Positions 25,725-32,982 of a DNA stretch of 64,000 bases are shown in pieces (position 1 is the first letter of the stretch; each line of letters opens with the position of its first letter). The position numbers were made by a program, and so were the translations under genes. Below the pieces are notes generated by a model that was given only the letters and a program-made list of their open reading frames with translations, was not told the DNA's origin and ran no database searches. Location: the NCBI RefSeq assembly GCF_900129785.1, contig NZ_FSRC01000001.1:2356001-2420000 (forward strand), in the 5' to 3' direction. This DNA comes from Algoriphagus halophilus. GTDB taxonomy: Bacteria; Bacteroidota; Bacteroidia; Cytophagales; Cyclobacteriaceae.

Positions 25725-26882
25725 CTATTCAAACTGCTTACTGAGCTTCGGTAACTCATAAAAAAGCGGTAAACGTAATAGGCAATCGGAATAGTAATCA
25801 GAATTGGGGAGATCCCGCTGATATTGATCGGGGAAATGCCTTTTAGCAAATTCTGATCTGTGAAGGCTTTGGTAATGAAATACTGCGAGAATTCCATTTT
25901 CCCTGAGCGAATTGATATAAATTGACCTTGTGGCAAGGGATGGAAAAAGTAGAAAGAAGAGGTGTGCATTCGCACTGAATTTTAGATATGAAGAGGAAGA
26001 ATTCAATGTTTTGATAAGCTCCAAATACTTGGGGGCCAAAACATGCGATTGAACTTCCTCCCGATTGAAAGCGCCAAAATAGTCTTCCCAAATTGCTTTT
26101 CTTCTCAATTGGATTACATCAAGGTTTTCTAGCTGAGCCCAAAGGAATGCCGCAGTAAGTTCAGAAGGCAAAAATGAACTTCCTTGATCTACCCACCCGT
26201 ATTTTTGAACTTCCCCTCTTGAAAAAGCGACTCTCTCTGTTCCTTTTTCCCATAGGATTTCAGCTCTTTTTATCAAAGAAGGATCGTTGATCATCAACAT
26301 TCCCCCTTCCCCACTTTGGATATTTTTTGTTTCATGAAAGCTCATGCATCCCAAATGCCCCATACTTCCCAATGCTTTCCCCTGATAAAAACTGTCTATT
26401 CCCTGTGCTGCATCTTCAATTACCAATAGGTGGTATCGATCGGCAATTTCAAGGATGGTATCCATTTCGCAGGGAACTCCTCCATAATGAACAACCACAA
26501 TGGCTTTGGTCTTAGTGGTAATAAGCTCTTCAATCAGTTTTTCATCCATATTCGGATGATCAGATTTACTGTCCACAAAGACGACCTTGGCTCCTCTCAA
26601 TACAAACGCATTGGTAGTAGACACAAATGTAAAGCTGGGTACAATGACTTCATCTCCGGGTTGGATATCACAAAGCAAGGCTGCCATTTCCAAAGCATCG
26701 GTACAGGAAGTGGTCAACAGGCACTTTTGGAACCCATATCGTTTTTCAAAAAACTCCTGACATAACTGGGTGTAATGTCCATTCCCTGAGATTTTCCCCC
26801 GGTGGATGGCATCTTGTATATACGTCAGTTCCTTTCCTGATTGAAATGGCTTGTTGAAAGGGATTTTGATTTCAGGTTTCAG
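25725..26882 (-). CDS. wecE: dTDP-4-amino-4,6-dideoxygalactose transaminase-like (WecE) with CTG start
   Basis: This PLP enzyme of the DegT/DnrJ/EryC1 family has about 385 residues. IPFNKPFQSGKELTYIQ and GKISGNGHYTQLCQEFF are the WecE N-terminus, LLTTSCTDALEMAALL is next, and SFHETKNIQSGEGGM holds the PLP-binding Lys. It would aminate dTDP-4-keto-6-deoxyglucose. The first ATG/GTG/TTG start (TTG 26717) would drop 55 conserved residues. The frame opens after a TAA at 26888-26886, and the best start is CTG at 26882, giving Met-Lys-Pro-Glu. It sits 10 bases after the WecD-like gene, so translation may be coupled. The family is firm; the start is inferred. Confidence 0.86.
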   Translation of the reverse strand: MKPEIKIPFNKPFQSGKELTYIQDAIHRGKISGNGHYTQLCQEFFEKRYGFQKCLLTTSCTDALEMAALLCDIQPGDEVIVPSFTFVSTTNAFVLRGAKVVFVDSKSDHPNMDEKLIEELITTKTKAIVVVHYGGVPCEMDTILEIADRYHLLVIEDAAQGIDSFYQGKALGSMGHLGCMSFHETKNIQSGEGGMLMINDPSLIKRAEILWEKGTERVAFSRGEVQKYGWVDQGSSFLPSELTAAFLWAQLENLDVIQLRRKAIWEDYFGAFNREEVQSHVLAPKYLELIKTLNSSSSYLKFSANAHLFFLLFPSLATRSIYINSLRENGILAVFHYQSLHRSEFAKRHFPDQYQRDLPNSDYYSDCLLRLPLFYELPKLSKQFE

Positions 26883-26892
26883 ATTTTAGCGT

Positions 26893-27564
26893 TTAGATTT
26901 CCCGATTTTTAAAATGATACACATATGTTTCATCCACTATTGCGTATCCCAATTTTTGATAGAGCTGGCATGCCGCTTTGTTGGTATCCTGAGTAGGAAT
27001 CAGTATAAATTCTGCACCAGATTTTAGGGACTCTTCCTCCACCGCATGTATCAGAGCAGATCCTAAGCCCAGCCCTCTTTTTTCATTTGCAACGGCCAAC
27101 AACCCAATGCTTGCTTCTTCTCCTTCCACCGAATAGGTAACCATGCCTGACCAATCATTTAAAACCAGAATTTCATCTTCATCCAGCGTCCGATCCATCC
27201 AAGCAGTATACATTTTCTCAAATTCTTGCTGCTTTAATCTAGTATCTACATGAAAACGAGAATATGCCCCACTTTGAAAGGCCAATGAATAAAGTGAAGG
27301 CAGTACCTCGGTCTTGGTATACCTTTTCACTTGATGATCTATTTCCCTCTTCTCTTTCAGGTCTTTTTTGAAAACCACCTTCTTATTTAAATATAAAATC
27401 CTGGGGTCTTGAGTATCCAAAGGGTCATTGGAAAACAGGTAAACCAAATTGAATTCTTCTGCTTTTTTTAAAAACTCAAACTCATTCCAATCCCCCTGTA
27501 CCTCTAGCTTTGCTACGGGATACCCAAACAATTCTGAATCGAATGGAAGTGTCTGTATTTTCAA
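26893..27564 (-). CDS. WecD-like GNAT acetyltransferase
   Basis: The 223-residue protein starts with IQTLPFDSELFGYPVAKLEV, the N-terminal pattern of dTDP-fucosamine acetyltransferase WecD. It ends with a GNAT acetyl-CoA site (LLAVANEKRGLGLGSALIHAV, then PTQDTNKAACQLYQKLGYAI and YVYHFK). With the WecE-like aminotransferase directly downstream, it would make dTDP-4-acetamido-4,6-dideoxygalactose, a precursor for the surface glycan. The start is TTG at 27564 (TTG-AAA). A terminator-like hairpin upstream (27610-27633) suggests that it has its own promoter, which I cannot locate. Confidence 0.83.
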   Translation of the reverse strand: MKIQTLPFDSELFGYPVAKLEVQGDWNEFEFLKKAEEFNLVYLFSNDPLDTQDPRILYLNKKVVFKKDLKEKREIDHQVKRYTKTEVLPSLYSLAFQSGAYSRFHVDTRLKQQEFEKMYTAWMDRTLDEDEILVLNDWSGMVTYSVEGEEASIGLLAVANEKRGLGLGSALIHAVEEESLKSGAEFILIPTQDTNKAACQLYQKLGYAIVDETYVYHFKNREI

Positions 27565-27609
27565 TTGAAACTGAGGAAATGAAGGGTCTTGTAGGATTGA
27601 GACCAGAAG

Positions 27610-27633
27610 AAAAAAAGATAGCCCTTCCGGGCT
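27610..27633 (-). terminator. Intrinsic terminator after the DPM1-like gene
   Basis: On the minus strand AGCCC-GGAA-GGGCT (27633-27620) is followed by ATC and a run of seven T (27616-27610). It is 66 bases past the stop of the 27699-28616 gene. A weaker T-run on the other side makes it potentially bidirectional. Confidence 0.7.
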
Positions 27634-27698
27634 GAATTTTTAGTATATGTACTAAGTTTAATTAGGATTCATTTGTCCAACTCTTTTCTTGTCAAGTA

Positions 27699-28616
27699 CT
27701 ATTTAGTCCTCGTTTGCTTTTCTATGATATAAACCGGTCTGTTCTTTACTCCCTCAAAGGTCTTCCCCACGTACAGTCCGACCATACCTAGGGTAATCAA
27801 AATAAACCCGGTCAATACCCAAATGGAAATAATCAAACTGGCATACCCTGCCACTATGATTTCACCATTGAGATACTTGAAAAAGGTAAAGAGCGCAAAT
27901 AAAAAACCAGAGAACGCAATCCCAAACCCAAGTTTTACGGTAAGTCGAATGGGTTTATCCGAATAGGCTAACATGATATCCAAGGCCAAATTAAACAACT
28001 TGCTAAAGCTGTAATTACTAGTTCCTTCCTCTCGTTTGGCATGGACCACTTCCATACTGGTTTGCCTAAAACCCACCCATTTAACCATGGTAGGAAAATA
28101 TCGAATGCTTTCCCGCATCCGAATAATTTCATTGATTACGTTTCTATGGTAGATTCCAAAATTAGCAATGCGTTCGTCCTGATGGGAGCCCGTCAGCCAT
28201 GCCAACGTTCTATAAAACAATTTGGATGAGAGTCGTTTTAGGAATCCGTCTCTCCTATTTTTTCTTTTCCCTAAAACCACGTCATAGCCTTCCAAAGCTT
28301 TGTCCAAAAAGGAAGGTATTTCCTCGGGTTGATCCTGTAAATCACAATCCATCACTACTACCCACTCTCCAAGGGAAGCATCCAGCCCAGCTGTGATCGC
28401 ATAATGTTGTCCAAAATTCCTGGAAAGCTTAATCCCCTTAATTTCTGGGTGAGTGGCTGCCAATTCTTCAATTTTGACCCAAGAATTATCAGGACTTCCG
28501 TCATCCACTAAAATGATTTCCAGTTCACTTGCCGGAACTGCCTTTTTTATCCTGAAGACCAGTTCTTCAAGCGTATTTTCGGCACGGTAAACAGGAGAAA
28601 CAATGGAAAGTCGCAC
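27699..28616 (-). CDS. DPM1/GtrB-like polyprenyl-phosphate glycosyltransferase
   Basis: The 305-residue protein has a GT2 catalytic domain: LSIVSPVYRAENTLEELV, IILVDDGSPDNSW, LSRNFGQHYAITAGL and VVMDCDLQDQPEEI. NFGIYHRNVINEI follows, and then two C-terminal membrane helices (LGFGIAFSGFLFALFTFF and YASLIISIWVLTGFILI). This is the layout of GtrB/ArnC/DPM1 enzymes, which load a sugar on a polyprenyl phosphate for use by a membrane-embedded GT-C transferase. Two GT-C-like proteins lie at 31432-34517. The start is GTG at 28616. Confidence 0.87.
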   Translation of the reverse strand: MRLSIVSPVYRAENTLEELVFRIKKAVPASELEIILVDDGSPDNSWVKIEELAATHPEIKGIKLSRNFGQHYAITAGLDASLGEWVVVMDCDLQDQPEEIPSFLDKALEGYDVVLGKRKNRRDGFLKRLSSKLFYRTLAWLTGSHQDERIANFGIYHRNVINEIIRMRESIRYFPTMVKWVGFRQTSMEVVHAKREEGTSNYSFSKLFNLALDIMLAYSDKPIRLTVKLGFGIAFSGFLFALFTFFKYLNGEIIVAGYASLIISIWVLTGFILITLGMVGLYVGKTFEGVKNRPVYIIEKQTRTK

Positions 28617-28789
28617 TGAGCTATTGGAATGAGGGATAATTAGAATTGAATTTCAAAGGGTGGAAATTGAATGATTTTCTAGTATTAGTATCTGGGGTCT
28701 ATAGGTTGAGTATTATTTTTTTCACCCTTTATCTTAAATGCCAACCCCTAAGAGCAAAACGATTTTAGAAAGATTCCCAAGGGATATGA

Positions 28790-29617
28790 TTAAGCTACAT
28801 CTGCGAATATGCGTTCCATCCTTCGGAAGTACATCATTCCAAAAACAAATAGAACCAATGCCACTATACTACCTGGCCAGATCCATTCCCAAGGCATAGG
28901 ACGATTCAGAAAGGCTGCTCGGAACCCTTCAATGACTCCCACCATGGGATTTAGGATGTAATACTTTTGGTAAGTTTCAGGAACTGCATTTGTACTATAA
29001 ACCACCGGTGCAGCATACAACAATAGCTGTACAACAAAAGTTAAGGCATGCTTCACATCTCTGTACTTCACTGCCATGGCAGATAAGGTCATCCCTACCC
29101 CCAAACTACACATCAGGAGTTGAATAATTAATAGCGGAACCACCAGCAATCCCCATCCAGGAACCACTTTGAAATAAATCATCATCCCGATCACCACCAC
29201 AAATGCAATGATAAAATCTAATAGTTTAGAAAGTATGGAAGAAAGTGGCAACACCATCCTGGGGAAATAAACCTTCGTAATCATGTTGGCATTTTGGATC
29301 AGGGAATTGGCAGACTCCGTAAGGGTACCGGAAAAATAATTCCATGGCCAAAGGGCTAAATAAGAAAACAGCACATAGGGAATGCCATCTGAATCCACTT
29401 TTGCTAAATTCCCGAATACCACCGTAAATACCAGCGTGGTAAACAAGGGTTGTATAATCGCCCAAGCTACTCCCAAAATGGATTGGGCATATCGTGCCTT
29501 TATTCCCCGTAAGGTCAGAAAGTACAATAAATCCTTGTATCTCCAGAGTTCCTTGAAATCAATTAGCTGCCAGCCGGATGTTGGTTGTATGATTTTAATA
29601 TGTTCTTTTGGATTCAA
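28790..29617 (-). CDS. wzm: Polysaccharide ABC transporter permease (Wzm-like)
   Basis: The 275-residue ABC-2 type permease has about six membrane segments after a cytoplasmic N-terminus (LIDFKELWRYKDLLYFLTLRG). YAQSILGVAWAIIQPLFTTLVF and the C-terminal LNPMVGVIEGFRAAFL are characteristic of Wzm/TagG-type exporters of lipid-linked polysaccharide. No ATPase gene is adjacent; the only candidate in the window is Wzt at 13568-14839. The start is TTG at 29617; an in-frame stop six codons upstream limits alternatives. It lies 131 bases downstream of a winged-helix regulator, which may be in the same transcript. Confidence 0.9.
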   Translation of the reverse strand: MNPKEHIKIIQPTSGWQLIDFKELWRYKDLLYFLTLRGIKARYAQSILGVAWAIIQPLFTTLVFTVVFGNLAKVDSDGIPYVLFSYLALWPWNYFSGTLTESANSLIQNANMITKVYFPRMVLPLSSILSKLLDFIIAFVVVIGMMIYFKVVPGWGLLVVPLLIIQLLMCSLGVGMTLSAMAVKYRDVKHALTFVVQLLLYAAPVVYSTNAVPETYQKYYILNPMVGVIEGFRAAFLNRPMPWEWIWPGSIVALVLFVFGMMYFRRMERIFADVA

Positions 29618-29748
29618 TTTATTAGTAGCGTGTTAAGGATTTAAAATGGAGCAATTTGATATTGCTTTTGAAGCTGGAAGTCAACCGATTCTCATTTCAA
29701 CCAGGGCTGTTTACCGGCATCTGAACATTTCCTCCCGAATACTGGGCT

Positions 29749-30255
29749 TCACTTTCCATACACCAAAATCCCCTGAATATCTCCAGGATCATCCTCCAAT
29801 ATGGATACTTCCACTTTTCGCTGAACTTTCTCGTAGGTTTTTTCACGAATAAAATCGAGATAATCAGTGTCTAAGTTCTTACCAATTAAGACCATATGGA
29901 CGGTTCCCGAATCAACTCCCAAGGCATAATCACCTACGATATAGGCTTTCTCCACCTCTCCCATTCTTTTCACAATACGTTCCATTAGGTCATCCAACCC
30001 TAAAAACTTGGATACCATATTGGTGATTTCAGAAAAGAATGGATGCTGCTTATTAGCACGATATACTTTGGTTTTCCCTTCTTCCTCGGAAACCAATAAT
30101 CCGGCTTCTGTTAATCGATTTAATTCAACCCGAACGGAGTTGGTGGATTCATCAAACTCCTTTGCCAAGGAACGCAAATACCCGGAATTGGCATGTGCAA
30201 AAAACTTCAGCAAAAGTTTGATGCGGGTTTTAGATGTAACGAGCGATTCTAGCAA
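29749..30255 (-). CDS. Winged-helix regulator with nucleotidyltransferase-like C-terminal domain
   Basis: The 168-residue protein has a winged helix in residues 1 to about 70 (TSKTRIKLLLKFFAH, SLAKEFDESTNSVRVELNRLTEAGLL). The C-terminal domain reads KAYIVGDYALGVDSGTVHMVLIG, resembling the Gly-Asp/Ser start of MNT-type nucleotidyltransferases but without a clear catalytic acidic pair. Such proteins stand at the head of surface-polysaccharide operons in Bacteroidota and probably regulate them. The start is TTG at 30255. The dispersed repeat copy 2 lies 65 bases or more upstream of its start. Confidence 0.78.
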   Translation of the reverse strand: MLESLVTSKTRIKLLLKFFAHANSGYLRSLAKEFDESTNSVRVELNRLTEAGLLVSEEEGKTKVYRANKQHPFFSEITNMVSKFLGLDDLMERIVKRMGEVEKAYIVGDYALGVDSGTVHMVLIGKNLDTDYLDFIREKTYEKVQRKVEVSILEDDPGDIQGILVYGK

Positions 30256-30319
30256 GCTTTATAATGTCAGAAAAAGTGATTAAAAAAATCAGGTGGGATT
30301 GGCTATTTAGGATGGCAAT

Positions 30320-30374
30320 GCCCTTTCAGTCCCATCTGGAACCTACCATACTGAGTAATAAATTTACTCGGTTG
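30320..30374. repeat. Dispersed element, copy 2 (compact form)
   Basis: GCCCTTTCAGTCCCATCT (30320-30337) and a 25-base block at 30350-30374 repeat the sequences at 19468-19485 and 19593-19617. Similarity continues weakly to about 30400 (TTTGG...GCAAATTT). The 25-base block contains GAGTAA-TAAAT-TTACTC, able to form a six-pair stem. Both copies lie upstream of minus-strand transcription units. Confidence 0.75.
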
Positions 30375-30541
30375 TTTGGTAATAGCAAATTTGTAGTTTG
30401 TTTATTCACAATCACCCCTTCAAATACAAAAACATAAAATCTGCCCCTCCTATTTTGAAAAAATTGGATTGTTGTTTCTTTCTCTAAGAAATTGTGATTT
30501 AAAATGCAGGAATTAAAAAAAGGATCGTTGAGGATATGGTT

Positions 30542-31258
30542 TTAAGAGGGTCGGGTAGAAAATGCCTCTTCCCCAGAGATCCTAGTATATCTTTGATGAA
30601 ACTTGGAGGTATTTATCGTTGGGAAATGTTCTTTTGCCCACTCCACAATTTGTTGTTCATCAGGTCTATTGGAATCGTCCACATAGATAATAGCATTCTT
30701 CGAAATCTTACCTTTCAAAAAAGGAATAAACCCATATCTAGAATATTTGCAGACACTTTTTTTAGGAGCATCCACTATCACCAAATCGAAATTCAATTGG
30801 GTGAGTTCATGATTTTCAGGTATGTCAAACCATTTTCCTTTTCCCTGATAAGAATAAGGGCTATCCTGAACCAATGAAAAGCTGGATAATGTGACATTTG
30901 GGTTGGAAACCTTGAGCATGGACTGCCATTCCCCATCATCGTCTACACTATATAACTTAGTAGTTAACTTATTTTCCAATAAAAAATTGGATATGATTTG
31001 GGTAGATAAACCAGATCCAAACTCCAATATCCTCTCAGGCTTATAAATAAATATATCGTTTAGAATATGTTGGATTGCCTGAAAAGACATACTAAAACTT
31101 GATTCAAACAAGTATCCCTCGGGAAAATAAGGCTTTAACACCTCAAATGCTTTTAGCTCCTTGATTTTAAACAAATTACTCTCTTCCAGCTTTTTGTTTG
31201 ATTTCTCAAGTTTATCAATCCCAAGTAATAGATCTCTAAGTCTGATTAATTTTCTCAT
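30542..31258 (-). CDS. Class I SAM-dependent methyltransferase-like protein
   Basis: The 238-residue protein has a coiled-coil-like N-terminus (GIDKLEKSNKKLEESNLFKI) and then RILEFGSGLSTQIISNFL near residue 95 (SAM motif I). LYSVDDDGEWQSML and FDLVIVDAPKKSV follow, with IYVDDSNRPDEQQIVEWAKEH near the end. This is the Methyltransf_24-like layout common beside glycan genes. Intergenic gaps of 286 and 173 bases on its two sides suggest a stand-alone transcript. A -7-like box (31327-31334) lies 69 bases upstream of the ATG. Confidence 0.75.
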   Translation of the reverse strand: MRKLIRLRDLLLGIDKLEKSNKKLEESNLFKIKELKAFEVLKPYFPEGYLFESSFSMSFQAIQHILNDIFIYKPERILEFGSGLSTQIISNFLLENKLTTKLYSVDDDGEWQSMLKVSNPNVTLSSFSLVQDSPYSYQGKGKWFDIPENHELTQLNFDLVIVDAPKKSVCKYSRYGFIPFLKGKISKNAIIYVDDSNRPDEQQIVEWAKEHFPTINTSKFHQRYTRISGEEAFSTRPS

Positions 31259-31326
31259 TTATATCTGATTCAAAAGCATCAATTTAGTTTTGATTTGAGG
31301 TTTAACAAAATCTTTATCCAAGCCTT

Positions 31327-31334
31327 CAAAAATA
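31327..31334 (-). promoter_or_regulatory. Candidate -7 box (TATTTTTG) for the 30542-31258 gene
   Basis: The minus strand reads TATTTTTG, an exact match to the Bacteroidota TAnnTTTG -7 consensus, 69 bases before the ATG. No TTTG -33 element is visible at the usual 19-22 base spacing, so this is weak. Confidence 0.3.
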
Positions 31335-31431
31335 AATTTTTAAACAACTGATGATGAGATAGATATAACGATCAAAACCAAGCGTTAAAATTTATTGGAT
31401 CAACCAACCAAAAGATATTTTAGGATGTCCT

Positions 31432-32982
31432 TTACTCAGAAGTAGCAAATCTTAATAATTGGAAATTATTAGTTTCGATTTTTTCTACTAATTGGAACCT
31501 GGGATTTAAGTGTTTCATATAATCAGGAAAAACCACAGGTTCATCCATTCGGATTGCCAATAAAGAATAGGAGGATAATTCGCTTGGCTTTTCCACATCA
31601 TACTTCTTTAGCATCTTCTTTTGAAAAGGAGATCTGGAAAGCCAACCTTGATTAATGAATGGAACCTGATTATTCACTGTAAAATCAAGTCCAAACATAT
31701 GTTCTTGATATCCTTCTAAAAAAATGGGGGCATTTTCATCAATCCTACTGATAAGGTATTGCATCTCCTCATCCATGATGGCTCGATTTTTCCCTTCTTC
31801 TAAAAAATTCATGGTATGATAAATCATTCCAAAAATCAAGACAAACGACATTCCTACTACAAGCTTTGTATTACTCTTTGGAGGAAGATTGAAGAAAATT
31901 GGAATTAAGAGAACCAATAAAAACAGCACATTAACTCTTCCATAAAACAGGAAAAAATGATTTAAAACCACCATTCCAAGCAACCAACATGCAAGAAATT
32001 TTCTATTTCTTGGGTTCTGGGTTGGTAGAAATAGGAATAATAGAACTACCCAAAGAAAGCTCTTAAATGCTTCTGCACGTTGTACTGAAACAATTCTATA
32101 ACCTGTATTTCTGAATTGTTCTAGAGAAAACAACGCTGCATCAAGACTGGATTTCATTTTTTCTAACTGGTCAATATCTATTTCACCTTCTTCAAAAAAC
32201 CACCTTGAAAAATAAAACCATGGAGAATCCTTGCTTATTTCTTCCTGAACAACTTTTCTATAAAATACCGGATGATCAATCACCGAAGATCTAGCTTGAT
32301 TGAAAACAAGGAAATCCGAATATTCTGAATTCTTTTCCCAAATTGACTTACCTGCAGCTAATAACAGGCAAACCAAAAAAACAGGGGCTAATTTTTTACC
32401 ATATCCCAGTAGCTGCTCTTTTTTAAAATTAAAAAAAGCCCAACTAACAAACCCAAAGGAAACCAAGAACATTGCCTCCATCCTTATTAATCCTCCTACT
32501 ACCAATAAGAATCCTCCTAATACCAATTGAAAATATGATCTTCCAGCGTTCAAAATCAACAAGAAACCTCCTAAAGCGGCGAATCCCGCTACCTGGGTAA
32601 ATTGTAAAAAGAATAGAAAGTGGATGGTTAAACCTAGTAAAACCAACACGAGCAGCCCCCTATAAAAAGATGAAACCGCATGTCTTGAAATAGAATAGAC
32701 AAGTACCAAGTATGAAAAATAGACAACGACAAACCAAGCAATAGGGTACCAGGGAATGAGTGGGGAATAGGTATAAAGTTTAGCAAGGCTCCAACTAAGT
32801 ATTGGATGAATAAAGACCGTGTAGGTTTCAGGTGTGCCCGTATAAGCACCTGATATTAACCACATCATAATCTCATCATCATTTACCTGAAAACGCCATG
32901 GCAAATTCCAGATCAGGATGGTAATCAATAACCCAAGCCCGGACCAAATCAAAAAAAATAAATTCCCTTTTATCTTCTCCAT
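31432..32982 (-). CDS. Multi-pass membrane protein, GT-C glycosyltransferase-like
   Basis: The 516-residue protein has about ten hydrophobic segments and a soluble C-terminal part of about 120 residues. After the first helix comes NLPWRFQVNDDEIMMWLISG, where the acidic Asp-Asp-Glu in the first periplasmic loop is the usual position of the GT-C metal/base motif. VVGGLIRMEAMFLVSFGFV resembles a motif of ArnT/PMT-like families. It would transfer a sugar from a polyprenyl-phosphate donor on the periplasmic face. It overlaps the next upstream gene, a similar protein, by 13 bp. The family is inferred from topology and loop motif only. Confidence 0.65.
   Translation of the reverse strand: MEKIKGNLFFLIWSGLGLLITILIWNLPWRFQVNDDEIMMWLISGAYTGTPETYTVFIHPILSWSLAKLYTYSPLIPWYPIAWFVVVYFSYLVLVYSISRHAVSSFYRGLLVLVLLGLTIHFLFFLQFTQVAGFAALGGFLLILNAGRSYFQLVLGGFLLVVGGLIRMEAMFLVSFGFVSWAFFNFKKEQLLGYGKKLAPVFLVCLLLAAGKSIWEKNSEYSDFLVFNQARSSVIDHPVFYRKVVQEEISKDSPWFYFSRWFFEEGEIDIDQLEKMKSSLDAALFSLEQFRNTGYRIVSVQRAEAFKSFLWVVLLFLFLPTQNPRNRKFLACWLLGMVVLNHFFLFYGRVNVLFLLVLLIPIFFNLPPKSNTKLVVGMSFVLIFGMIYHTMNFLEEGKNRAIMDEEMQYLISRIDENAPIFLEGYQEHMFGLDFTVNNQVPFINQGWLSRSPFQKKMLKKYDVEKPSELSSYSLLAIRMDEPVVFPDYMKHLNPRFQLVEKIETNNFQLLRFATSE

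Noticed and set aside
26717..26719. TTG 26717 as start of the WecE-like gene
   Set aside because: It would remove 55 residues with strong family similarity, including the N-terminal IPFNKPFQSGKEL segment.
30536..30877. Plus-strand open frame opposite the methyltransferase at 30542-31258
   Set aside because: The minus strand carries SAM-binding motifs; the plus frame has none.
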